Origin: a virus
Direction: 5' to 3' (one strand)
DNA length: 29,295 nucleotides
IMG/VR virus record: IMGVR_UViG_3300049489_000089
Coordinates: 1 to 29,295 of that record
How positions within the stretch are numbered: position 1 is the first letter of the stretch; the number at the start of each line of letters is the position of its first letter. The position numbers and the translations under genes are program-made. Below are positions 7,209-15,100 of this stretch, piece by piece. Below the pieces are notes generated by a model, which saw only the letters and a list, made by a program, of their open reading frames with translations, did no database searches and was not told the DNA's origin.

Positions 7209-8171
7209 ATGAAAATTAACCCCAACGAGCCTCAAGGGCTCATCAAAAGTACTGCTGACGGTCTTGGTATCCGGGTCACTCCTCGTGACTCGGTACCAAA
7301 GGAAGAAATCATCAACAACGCCTTGGAGAATATGAAGCTGTTTCCAAAGAACTGCTTTGTAGATAAATCAAGGCTGCATGATGAAACTGCTTGGATCGTC
7401 AGTGCAGGACCATCTCTTGAACGTCTGTTGAAGATGGGTTACTTGCAAAAGGAATGGTTCGAAGGCGACAACACTGGTCACAAGCTGTTCACTGTCAAGC
7501 ACGCCCTACCGATCCTTGCCAAGTACGGATTCAAGCCTCACTTCTGTGTTGTTCTTGACCCTCGTCCAATCCAAGGTGTCAGCACGCACGGTTACATTCG
7601 GGAAACCCTTTATTCAAAGGCACCGAAATCCACCAAGTTCCTTGTAGCGTCCATGACGCACTCAAGTGTTACCAAGTGGCTTATCCGTAACGGTTACGAA
7701 GTCTACGCTTGGCACAGTGCAGCCAACGGCTTAGTACCCACCAAGGAGGCTCCTAGCCCTCTTCCGGGCGTCAAAACCTTTATCCAAGGCGGTACTTGCA
7801 GTGCAACCCGAACCATCTCCCTAGCCCACTATATGGGCTTCAGGAAGGCCAATTTGGTTGCCTTTGACTCCTCCCTTGCAGGAACCCCTGCGAACAAGGA
7901 TGAGGTTGACATTATTGATGGCAAAGAGGTAAAGAAGTTCTGGACAACTTCCATCGGTGACTCCAAGGAGTTTTGGACCACCGGGGAGCTTATTGCCCAG
8001 CTTCAGGACCTTCAGATGTTCTTTTCCGATAACGTAGCGGATGTTGAACTCAACCTCGTGGGTACGGACAAGGATGATTCCCTTGCTGGTGCCCTTGCTG
8101 AGTCAATTCCAAACAAGACCAAACTTGGTCACTACAGGGACTTGTTCAAGACGTGGCAAAAAAGCACGTAA
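7209..8171 (+). CDS. DUF115/Maf-like protein (putative glycosyl- or phosphotransferase)
   Basis: The motif AWIVSAGPSLERLL (GPSLE at 67-71) and the strand CVVLDPRPIQG match DUF115, a family that includes the flagellin glycosylation factor Maf and the pterin pyrophosphokinase MptE. A second typical element is TFIQGGTCSATRTISLAHYMGF with LVAFDSSL downstream. In bacteria the Maf branch transfers nonulosonic acid sugars to flagellin; several phages carry orphan members of unknown role. Here it ends the sugar cassette and overlaps the phosphoesterase gene by 19 bases. The ribosome site is weak, so coupling to the upstream gene is likely. Family call is fairly firm; enzymatic activity is inference. 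Confidence 0.75.
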   Translation: MKINPNEPQGLIKSTADGLGIRVTPRDSVPKEEIINNALENMKLFPKNCFVDKSRLHDETAWIVSAGPSLERLLKMGYLQKEWFEGDNTGHKLFTVKHALPILAKYGFKPHFCVVLDPRPIQGVSTHGYIRETLYSKAPKSTKFLVASMTHSSVTKWLIRNGYEVYAWHSAANGLVPTKEAPSPLPGVKTFIQGGTCSATRTISLAHYMGFRKANLVAFDSSLAGTPANKDEVDIIDGKEVKKFWTTSIGDSKEFWTTGELIAQLQDLQMFFSDNVADVELNLVGTDKDDSLAGALAESIPNKTKLGHYRDLFKTWQKST

Positions 8172-8914
8172 CCCACTTGGTAATTGGAGATGCACACAGC
8201 ACTCCAAAGGTAAGTAATCGTAGATTTGATTGGTTAGCTAATTTCATCGAGGACAAACGTCCTGATGTCATTATCGATATAGGAGATTGGGGTGATTTTG
8301 ATTCTATCGGAAAGTACTCTAAAGGTACTAGAGCAGCTTGGGGACTCTCATTTAAAGAGGATGTTGCGTGTTTCAAAGATGCAACGAAGCGAGCTTTTGG
8401 AAGAATTGGATCAATTAAAGGATACCGACCTCGCATCATCCGTATTGGCGGAAATCATGAAGAGGGAAGAATTGATAAGTTTGTTAACGAAAATCCTGAA
8501 CTACTCGGAACAGTATCCCTTGACCTACTGGAACTCGGAGCGTATGGAGCACGATATGTACCTTTTCGTGAAGTCGCGATCATCGACGGAATCGCCTACA
8601 GCCACTACTTCTACGACAAGGATTCCCGATACTCAATAACCAATGCCAAGACTTTGTTGCAGCGTAAGTTCATGTCTTGTACGTGGGGACATTCCCACGT
8701 TCGTGACATGTGGGAAGGAGTAAGCGCAGATAAACGAAGGATTATCGCCTTGAATGCCGGGTGTTTCCTTGACCCGGATCAGCAAATGGGCTATGCAGGA
8801 CCACAAGGGAATGCCCGCTGGTGGTCTGGTCTGGTGCTCAAACAGGATGTCAACAACGGGTCGTATGACCCTCAATTCTTTGGTATCGACTATTTGAAGA
8901 GGAATTACTCATAG
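8153..8914 (+). CDS. Calcineurin-like metallophosphoesterase
   Basis: All metal-binding motifs of the family are visible: GDAH (Asp13, His15), DIGDW (Asp45), GGNHE (Asn101, His102), His151 in AYSHYF, and GHSH (His180, His182). It should hydrolyse a phosphoester using two metal ions in the cytoplasm; the substrate could be a nucleotide, nucleic acid end or phosphosugar. The GTG start at 8153 lies inside the DUF115 gene with AGGGA upstream; starting here places the first strand and Asp13 correctly. The stop shares one base with the next gene's GTG. The first half of the gene appears more A+T-rich (about 35% G+C in 8221-8280). Confidence 0.88.
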   Translation: MAKKHVTHLVIGDAHSTPKVSNRRFDWLANFIEDKRPDVIIDIGDWGDFDSIGKYSKGTRAAWGLSFKEDVACFKDATKRAFGRIGSIKGYRPRIIRIGGNHEEGRIDKFVNENPELLGTVSLDLLELGAYGARYVPFREVAIIDGIAYSHYFYDKDSRYSITNAKTLLQRKFMSCTWGHSHVRDMWEGVSADKRRIIALNAGCFLDPDQQMGYAGPQGNARWWSGLVLKQDVNNGSYDPQFFGIDYLKRNYS

Positions 8915-9336
8915 TGACACGAATTCTTGTATGCGGGGGTAGAAACTTTGGCATTACCAAGACAGAACGTGACTATATATTCGAATGTCTCGATAATTTC
9001 TGTCTACAGAATGGTTTTGTCACTGAAGACCACAACAAAGATGCCGTTTGGTTGCCTGTTGTTACTGTAATTGCAGGTGCAGCAAAGGGCGTAGATACTG
9101 CTGCTGTCGATTGGGCCGTTACCAATTGGTGTGACTTTGTTGAATTTCCCGCTGATTGGGAAACCTACGGAAAACGAGCAGGATACCTTCGTAATGTACG
9201 AATGCTTGAAGAAGGAAAACCTGACTATGTAATCGCTTTCCAAGGAGGTAAAGGAACTGCAATGATGATTGAACTTGCTAGAAAGAAAGGTGTATCTGTA
9301 ACTGAATTTGTAAAGGATTTGACAAAAAATGCTTAA
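8914..9336 (+). CDS. SLOG-superfamily protein, YspA/DUF2493 type
   Basis: The N-terminal RILVCGGRNFG, then VIAGAAKGVDTAAVDWA, FPADWETYGKRAGYLRNVRML and VIAFQGGKGTAMMI form the full DUF2493 (YspA-like SLOG) pattern. SLOG domains bind nucleotides or nucleotide-derived ligands, and some act as sensors or processing enzymes in conflict systems. At 140 aa this is a single-domain version. The GTG at 8914 overlaps the preceding stop by one base with AGAGGA upstream. Tight coupling to the phosphoesterase suggests that both act on related nucleotide ligands, which is inference. It is common in phages, usually without a known function. Confidence 0.85.
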   Translation: MTRILVCGGRNFGITKTERDYIFECLDNFCLQNGFVTEDHNKDAVWLPVVTVIAGAAKGVDTAAVDWAVTNWCDFVEFPADWETYGKRAGYLRNVRMLEEGKPDYVIAFQGGKGTAMMIELARKKGVSVTEFVKDLTKNA

Positions 9337-9538
9337 GATCGTACTTATTATCGTGATGTTTGGTTTTACCCCCGGTAAGGAAGAAACCATGTATTACGAA
9401 TTCAACACTCTGGATGAATGTAAAGCTGCTGCAGAGATTGCCATCAAGGCTATGGCTGAACAGAAAGAAATCAAGGACGGTTTCGCTGTCTGCACCGGAA
9501 AGGTTCGGTTGGTTCGTGAAGGAGAAATTACAGCTTGA
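9329..9538 (+). CDS. Small protein with a hydrophobic N-terminus (69 aa)
   Basis: Function not recognised. The first 14 residues (MLKIVLIIVMFGFT) are strongly hydrophobic, followed by a polar body with two cysteines (Cys31-region and GFAVCTG) that could form a disulfide. This fits an exported or membrane-tethered small protein, although the hydrophobic stretch is short for a full membrane span and no clear cleavage site follows. It overlaps the DUF2493 gene by 8 bases. A lysis-related role (spanin- or holin-like) is conceivable because the endolysin lies 1.3 kb downstream, but nothing in the sequence proves it. Confidence 0.65.
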   Translation: MLKIVLIIVMFGFTPGKEETMYYEFNTLDECKAAAEIAIKAMAEQKEIKDGFAVCTGKVRLVREGEITA

Positions 9539-9819
9539 CATCGGGAAAGAACTTCACGATCAAAGTGGAGTTTGATTACTACGATGATCCCGAAGGTGAC
9601 AAAATACGGGAGAAAGCCATTCGAACTGGTGTCTTTCCCGTACCCACCGGAGGGTTCTGGCGGTACTCAATCTCCAAGGTTCTGGATCATTCAAGCGGCA
9701 AAGACTTGGCAACTGTAAGTGTCCTGCAGATTGAAGACAAGGAACTAAAGAATCTAATCAAGGATTTGTTTAACAGACTGCCTCGTTTCTTGGACGAGAA
9801 TGGATTAAGGAGCAAATGA
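9535..9819 (+). CDS. Hypothetical protein (94 aa), TTG start
   Basis: Not recognised. The TTG at 9535 overlaps the preceding TGA in a TTGA arrangement, with GGAG about ten bases upstream, which supports this rare start. The protein is acidic and mixed alpha/beta in appearance (FTIKVEFDYYDD, then GGFWRYSISKVLD, then a helical C-terminal half KELKNLIKDLFNRLPRFLDE). There are no cysteines, membrane segments or known motifs. The stop overlaps the next ATG (ATGA). Probably a small cytoplasmic phage accessory protein. Confidence 0.65.
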   Translation: MTSGKNFTIKVEFDYYDDPEGDKIREKAIRTGVFPVPTGGFWRYSISKVLDHSSGKDLATVSVLQIEDKELKNLIKDLFNRLPRFLDENGLRSK

Positions 9820-10319
9820 TTCACATGACCTACATGATTGAAGCTTTGAGGAAAGTAGCACAGCGTCTTGCTGAAGCAGAAAAGAATACCTTTGAGTTCA
9901 AGCAACTTATCAACGCTGAGTTGGAAAAGCAAAAGAAAGCATTTCCTTGGATGTTCTCGCACGAAGTGCTTCGTCTGGAAAGCCCACCACCGGGAGCTGT
10001 TTCAGTCGTTACACCACCTGAAGAGTTGTACGACATTCCTACCTATACAACCGCTGCTTATGGCAGTGAGAAACTGTACTGGTCTGTACCCGCCGATGAA
10101 ATTACCAGTTGGGAAACTACTCGCGACATTACTGACGAGGAAGTCCGTGGGTACTGCTACGGTAATGGTTACTGGATCAACATTCAGGCTCCAAAAACTC
10201 TTAAGGAATTGGATGACGGAACGCACATTATTGAAGACGAATATGGTAATGTGTATACTATGAAACCTACGTGGAATTGCATTTCACTTACGGTAAAGGG
10301 AGACGAGAATAATGACTAA
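9816..10319 (+). CDS. Hypothetical protein (167 aa)
   Basis: Not recognised. The start at 9816 overlaps the preceding stop (ATGA). AAGGAG lies only three bases before it, so the in-frame ATG at 9825 with a 12-base spacing is an equal alternative. Residues 1-45 are probably helical and charged (ALRKVAQRLAEAEKNT). The rest is rich in Pro, Tyr and Trp with several predicted strands (YGSEKLYWSVPADEI, GYCYGNGYWINIQAP, DEYGNVYTMKPTW). No membrane segment is seen. Its end overlaps the HNH-like gene by 8 bases. Confidence 0.65.
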   Translation: MIHMTYMIEALRKVAQRLAEAEKNTFEFKQLINAELEKQKKAFPWMFSHEVLRLESPPPGAVSVVTPPEELYDIPTYTTAAYGSEKLYWSVPADEITSWETTRDITDEEVRGYCYGNGYWINIQAPKTLKELDDGTHIIEDEYGNVYTMKPTWNCISLTVKGDENND

Positions 10320-10557
10320 GAAGCGTAAGCGTAATTACAAGGAAGAGTACGAAGATTTTCACGCAAAGCCCGAGCAGATCAAGCGCAGGGCTGGTCGCAA
10401 CAAGGCCCGGGCAATCATGGAAGAAAAGGGCTTGGTGCACAAGGGTGACGGCAAGGATGTAGATCACGAAAACCGTAATACCTTGGACAACGACGAAGAA
10501 AACCTCCGAGTTCAGTCTCGACGAAAGAACCGTGCGCGTAATTCGCACCGTTCGTAA
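10312..10557 (+). CDS. Small HNH-endonuclease-like protein (81 aa)
   Basis: The C-terminal half contains DVDHENRNTLDNDEENLRV, which matches the His-Asn core of the phage HNH pattern (DHxxxNxLDNxxxNLR), followed by a basic stretch SRRKNRARNSHRS. The N-terminal half is highly basic (MTKKRKRNYKEEYE) and holds a GRNKARAIMEEKG helix, suited to DNA contact. No zinc-binding cysteine pairs are present, as is usual for this small phage subgroup. It might nick or cut DNA in packaging or act on host DNA; activity is inferred from the motif only. AGGGAGA is 7-9 bases upstream of the ATG. Confidence 0.68.
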   Translation: MTKKRKRNYKEEYEDFHAKPEQIKRRAGRNKARAIMEEKGLVHKGDGKDVDHENRNTLDNDEENLRVQSRRKNRARNSHRS

Positions 10558-10579
10558 TAACGGAAACCTCGATAACACT

Positions 10580-10864
10580 ATGGAAACTTATTTTCTGACA
10601 GAGTATGACGAAGGCTTTCAGATTCTTTACGGCAACCCCAAGATTCCCGAAAAGGCGTATGTAATCGGTATGGCTTATAACAAGGCCGATGCCGACATCT
10701 TCCTTGAAGCGATTCTTGCAAAGGGTACTGGTGTGTCCTCGCAGGAAGACTTCGAAGAGTTCATGATGAGCCGCGAAGAGGAAGAAATCATTGAAGTGGA
10801 ACAGATTGACGATCTGGTGGACGAGCTTGAAAGAGGGTTTGGGTATGAGCGATACGACGGTTAA
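10580..10864 (+). CDS. Hypothetical acidic protein (94 aa)
   Basis: Not recognised. I prefer the ATG at 10580 over the GTG at 10532: the GTG lies inside the HNH-like gene and would add 16 residues of basic sequence unlike the rest. Neither start has a strong ribosome site. The protein begins METYFLTEYDEGFQILYG, has a helical segment YNKADADIFLEAILAKG, and ends in a very acidic region (SREEEEIIEVEQIDDLVDELE). No cysteines or membrane segments. The acidic character could suit a DNA mimic or a protein-binding inhibitor, but that is only a speculation. It overlaps the endolysin start by 20 bases. Confidence 0.62.
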   Translation: METYFLTEYDEGFQILYGNPKIPEKAYVIGMAYNKADADIFLEAILAKGTGVSSQEDFEEFMMSREEEEIIEVEQIDDLVDELERGFGYERYDG

Positions 10865-11498
10865 AGTAGTTGATTACGAATACCTGAGCCAGCGTTCCAA
10901 GGACTTCGTGGAAGCCATCAAGCGTGTGGAAAACAACTACACCATTGCCAAGCGCAGGGGTGAATACAAGCAGATCAATGGCTCAAGTGAGTGGCGCTGG
11001 TTCCCCGGAGCTTCTCCTGAAGGTGGTCTGCCTACCCTTGCTTGGGGGCACAAGCTGACTCAGAAAGAGTGGGCTGAGAAGAAGGTCACTTTCTTTGACG
11101 AGACTTTGAAGCAGCACGTTTCAAAGAACTTCAACTACGGTCTGACCGACGAGCAGGTTACTTATCTGCTCATGGATGACCTGAAGACGTCTGAAGACCT
11201 AGCTCGAAGTGATTGGAACAAGTACATTGGATGGGACCAGAAGCGTCCCTTTGAAGGACTCCCGGACAAGTATAAGGGTGTTCTGATTAATCTGACCTTC
11301 AATGCGGGAGCCTTGGCTAAGAAAGGCAAGTTTGTCTGGACTACAGTTGCCAAGGGTATTCTTGCCAACGACGACGTTACCGTCACAAAGGGGATGGTTA
11401 CGTCCTACAAGCGTCCTGACGGTGTTCGGGTAAGGCTTACAACCCGGGCAGTTGAAATTGCGAAGGGGCTTGGTCTACCTTGGCAGGCCCTTCAGTAA
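10845..11498 (+). CDS. Endolysin, T4-lysozyme-like (GH24-type muramidase)
   Basis: Cleaves host peptidoglycan at the end of infection. The N-terminal helix FVEAIKRVENN supplies the likely catalytic Glu29, and GLPTLAWGHKLT (Thr64, Gly68-His69) corresponds to the TIGxGHxLT motif of GH24 lysozymes. LTDEQVTYLLMDDL and LPDKYKGVLINLTFNAGAL are the usual following helices. About 20 extra residues lie between Glu29 and the GH motif compared with T4 lysozyme, and the middle catalytic Asp is not obvious. The ATG at 10845 is preceded by AGAGGG at good spacing; an upstream in-frame ATG at 10791 lacks support. There is no signal peptide, so a holin is needed. The 3' end overlaps the convergent PAS gene by 62 bases. 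Confidence 0.8.
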   Translation: MSDTTVKVVDYEYLSQRSKDFVEAIKRVENNYTIAKRRGEYKQINGSSEWRWFPGASPEGGLPTLAWGHKLTQKEWAEKKVTFFDETLKQHVSKNFNYGLTDEQVTYLLMDDLKTSEDLARSDWNKYIGWDQKRPFEGLPDKYKGVLINLTFNAGALAKKGKFVWTTVAKGILANDDVTVTKGMVTSYKRPDGVRVRLTTRAVEIAKGLGLPWQALQ

Positions 11499-12126
11499 AG
11501 TAAATGATTCCATTCCAGCCTATGACCTCTTTGTTGAAGTTGTAGGCTGGAGTGGCTACTCCGTGTACCGGAACGGGTTTTTCCGTAGCCAGATTGATTA
11601 GTCTGTAATAAAGATTGAAGTCTCTTTTCTGGGATATTGCCCGTTCCCACTCCCGCCCAACCAGCTCCCTGTCTTCTGGGTGGATGACATTCTCCCAATT
11701 GGTTCCAATAAAGTCGCTTAGGGAAGCTCCTGTGGACTTCCTAAGGGCTTCGTTTACCCACGTACAACGTCCTTTGACATCGCTGGACCAGATACCTGTC
11801 GTAACCGAGTCCAAAAGAAGCATACGCTGGGCTTCACTGATACTTACAGACGTCTCCAACCGATTCAACTGATCCTTGATCGAAGAACCCCCGTTGGGCT
11901 TGAGTTCTTTAATGATCTCGTCCAGCTTGGTATCCAAATGCTCCAACCGAGTAGGGGAACGGTAGATACTTGACACGAGATCGACAACGGGTTTGACTGT
12001 TGAATTGTACATGGGTATTGCCACCTGTTTGTAAAACGTAAATAGTATGGTTAAAAATGTAAGCAAAGCACCGATGGATGCAATACTCAAATGCTCCAGT
12101 AAGTAAGCCCAAATATTCTCTGGCAT
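11437..12126 (-). CDS. Membrane-anchored PAS-domain protein without an output domain
   Basis: Three parts are visible. Residues about 13-35 form one transmembrane segment (SIASIGALLTFLTILFTFY). Residues about 58-100 are a charged, probably coiled-coil region (LEHLDTKLDEIIKELK, then KDQLNRLETSVSISEAQR). Residues about 100-212 form a PAS domain: LLLDSVTTGIWSSDVKGRC, then WENVIHPEDRELV, then FNLYYRLIN and the closing strands VIGWNGIIYFTEG. No histidine kinase, GGDEF or DNA-binding domain follows. The PAS could sense a ligand, redox state or membrane state and signal through the membrane helix. It is the last gene of the minus-strand virion block and overlaps the endolysin tail-to-tail, so a role in lysis timing is one possible reading (inference). 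Confidence 0.82.
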   Translation of the reverse strand: MPENIWAYLLEHLSIASIGALLTFLTILFTFYKQVAIPMYNSTVKPVVDLVSSIYRSPTRLEHLDTKLDEIIKELKPNGGSSIKDQLNRLETSVSISEAQRMLLLDSVTTGIWSSDVKGRCTWVNEALRKSTGASLSDFIGTNWENVIHPEDRELVGREWERAISQKRDFNLYYRLINLATEKPVPVHGVATPAYNFNKEVIGWNGIIYFTEGPAKVDQAPSQFQLPGL

Positions 12127-12132
12127 AGAAAG

Positions 12133-15100
12133 CTACTCTTTTTCACCTAAGGTAATCGGATAACGACGTTCTTGTGCTGTAGGCTTCTTGATCTTTCCCG
12201 GATGTTTCTTCTGCCACAGACGCTCTTGAACGCTTGTGCGGAAGCCTCTCCAGAACTTGGAATCGAGCTTGATGTCATTTGCCTTGGCAAACTCCCTTAG
12301 CTCTTTTGTCATCTGATTACGAAGTTCCCTTCCGTATTTGTACTTCTCCGGGTCATCGTTAATCGTGCCTTGGTGCATGTAGAACTCGGCAGTAGCCACG
12401 GATTCGGCCAGACGGGATTTCCAAAGATTGAACTCCTGATTGGCACGCTGTTGGTAAAACAGCTTTTCTCGGGCTTCTGTCTGCTCTAGGGTTGTGAACC
12501 CAAGGGCCTTTGCACTGGTGTCAAAAGCCGTAATTTCATCAGGGTCTTTAAGTATTTTACCAGATTTGGTCTTGTAGGCTGACTCTGGGTCAACTACCGT
12601 CTGTACGGCCTTCATAGCGTCCTTGGCGGTCGAAGGGACCACGGACTGTGCCTTGTCCCACCAAGACCTATTCGGGTCTGTGAGGGCTCCCATGGCGTCT
12701 GTAAGGGCACGTCCCGGGACACCGCCGATATCCCCGAACTTCAGTTCGTCCTTCATAAGGCCAATCAGAAGGCTCTGGGCAATGACATCTTGGGCCATGC
12801 GGTCTGCCACATCGACCCCCGTAAGGGTGCTCAGGGTGCCTTTACGGAGCCACTGGGGGATTCCTGCCTCGGTCATCTGCATGTTGAGGTCCACGGCACG
12901 TCCGTTAACCTTCTTCTCGTACTCTTCGTACAAGGTTTTCCAAAGCTCGTAGGCAGGGATACCCGCTACGCCAGCAAGGCTTACGTAGGCGGCTGTGGTG
13001 TACAGACCCGCTATCACGCCTGCCTGCCCTTTGCGCCCACTGATCTGGTCAAAAAGAAGCTCAAGCATCTGCTGTGGGTAAGTCATGAATGGGAAGAACA
13101 CTGAACCCGGAAGACCACGCTGTAGTTCACCTCGACCAATCTTGCCAAATTCGGCATGGACAAGTCGCATGTTGTACATCGCAAGAGCCTGCTCTACGCG
13201 CATCTTGTCCTTGTTGTTTTCCCAGAAATACTGCCAATCATATTCCTTTTCGAGGTCTTTCAGAGCCTTGCGGGTAATCTCCGGGCTTTCGTCAAACATG
13301 CGACGGTAGGCCATGAATGTAGTTTTGCGGGTAAAGTTTTCCGCTGCAGAGATAAAGATACCTGCGTTGTTGACAATACCTCGGACCCCAGCTTCCACTG
13401 TTTGTGCAGTCTTGCCCATGTGTTCAGTGAAGTCAGTTTCAATCTCACGAGCAATAGCATCTTCAACCATCGAATGGCGGAAGTAAGCCGGATGATCGTT
13501 AAAGAACTGGAAATCTTCGTTCTCCCGGGTACGGTAGAAGTGGGCCTTGCGGCCTTCCGGACTCCTGCGTTCTACAAAGCTTGCGTAATCCTTCATTGCC
13601 TGAGACATGTACTTCAGTGAAGACAAAGGGTTCTTTGTGTAACCAATAAGGTTAGCCATAGACTGTGTAGGAAGCGTCACAAGCTGCAAAAGGGCAGACG
13701 AAGGACGATAACCCATTGTCCAGAAGAAGTTGAACCCGCGAAGGTATCCAAAGTCACTGGAAGGATCGTTCATGTAGTCGATGTAGTTGTTGGCAATATC
13801 TTTCAGCCTCGGGTCAATACCAGTTGACCTCAAAACATCTTTTTGATATTGTGACATGTCTAACGAGACAGCCTTACGGGCAATGGAGTTCTTCCAAGAG
13901 TTCTTGTAAGCATCCATAACCTTATCCCAGTTCTTGTTATAACCATCCACAAGAGGTTCATTCTCAGGGAGCATGTACTTGCCACGACCTTGTGCAAGAA
14001 TGTACTTCATGATATGGCTTTTGGTTGATCCAGCCTCATTGGAAAGGTCCTTAAGGAACTGGACCGGATCGTCTACTCCCGTGGCAAGCTTGTTAGCCAG
14101 CTTGATGTTGCCTTCAAGTCCAGTAGCAAGAAGGCTCTGGATCAGTTCCATTGAAAGCATACCGCGCTGAATGAACTTTGCAGCATCGTTGTGGGTAAGC
14201 TGACCGTGCGTAATTTCATAATCCTTTGGATTGTACTTGTTACGCAAGCCCATCTTGTCAATCTTTGATTGGACAAACTTGTCGTCAGGCAAACTCTTCA
14301 TCTTGAAACCAAAGACGTTATCTGTGTTGTCGATAACCTCCATGTGTTTAAGATCACCTGTCTTCTTGTCCTTCACCCAAATGACATAGTTACCCAAACG
14401 CATGTGGGGTACGTAAGCCTTCTTCGGATCAAGGATGTTGTTGATTGCACTAATTTCCGAATGAAAGGCTTCCAAGACTCCTTTGTCTCGAAGATACTTA
14501 TTCCTGAATTCAGGCAACGGATTACCGTCAATGCGATCACTCAGATTGGTAATCACATCCTTAAGCTGTTCAAGTGAAGAATTCTCGTCAAGGTTGTATT
14601 CTTTCTTGTAGTTGTTCAACAAACTACGAGTAACTTTGAGGTCTTCCCTTGGTCCTACCTTGTAGTAATCATTCAGATACTTAAGCATCTGGCTTGCGTC
14701 GTCATCCAAGACAATCTCGTTTCCGTTCTCGTCCTTCAGGATAACGCGATCCAAAGAATCCATTACCAAGTCCTGCTTCGTGTTACGAAAATGGTCAAGG
14801 ATGTCGTGAGCCTTATGAACCTTGTCCCAATCCTTGTTGGCAATGTTCTCAAAGATATTACGGAAACGGGTTGTGAATTCATCATCAACCTGCGCAGCAA
14901 TATCCTTCTGTTTAACAAAGATGTTGTGTGCTTTACCCATAAGAGGGTACTGGCGAGCCAGCTTCGGGATTGAGAAGATAAACGAAAGCTTTCCGATCAT
15001 TTCCCCCAACTGGTTCTTTTCAGCCGAAAGGAACGGGTCCTTGCCATCCCGACCACCACCTCCGGTCTTCGGAGGATTGGTAAAGCGGGGAGGAGGAGTT

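Noticed and set aside
10532-10579. Upstream GTG start for the acidic 94-residue protein
   Set aside because: It would add basic residues unlike the rest of the protein and lies inside the HNH-like gene; the ATG at 10580 is simpler.
11490-11520. A bidirectional terminator between the convergent gene blocks
   Set aside because: No stable stem followed by a T run is visible on either strand; the sequence there is ordinary coding sequence of the PAS gene.
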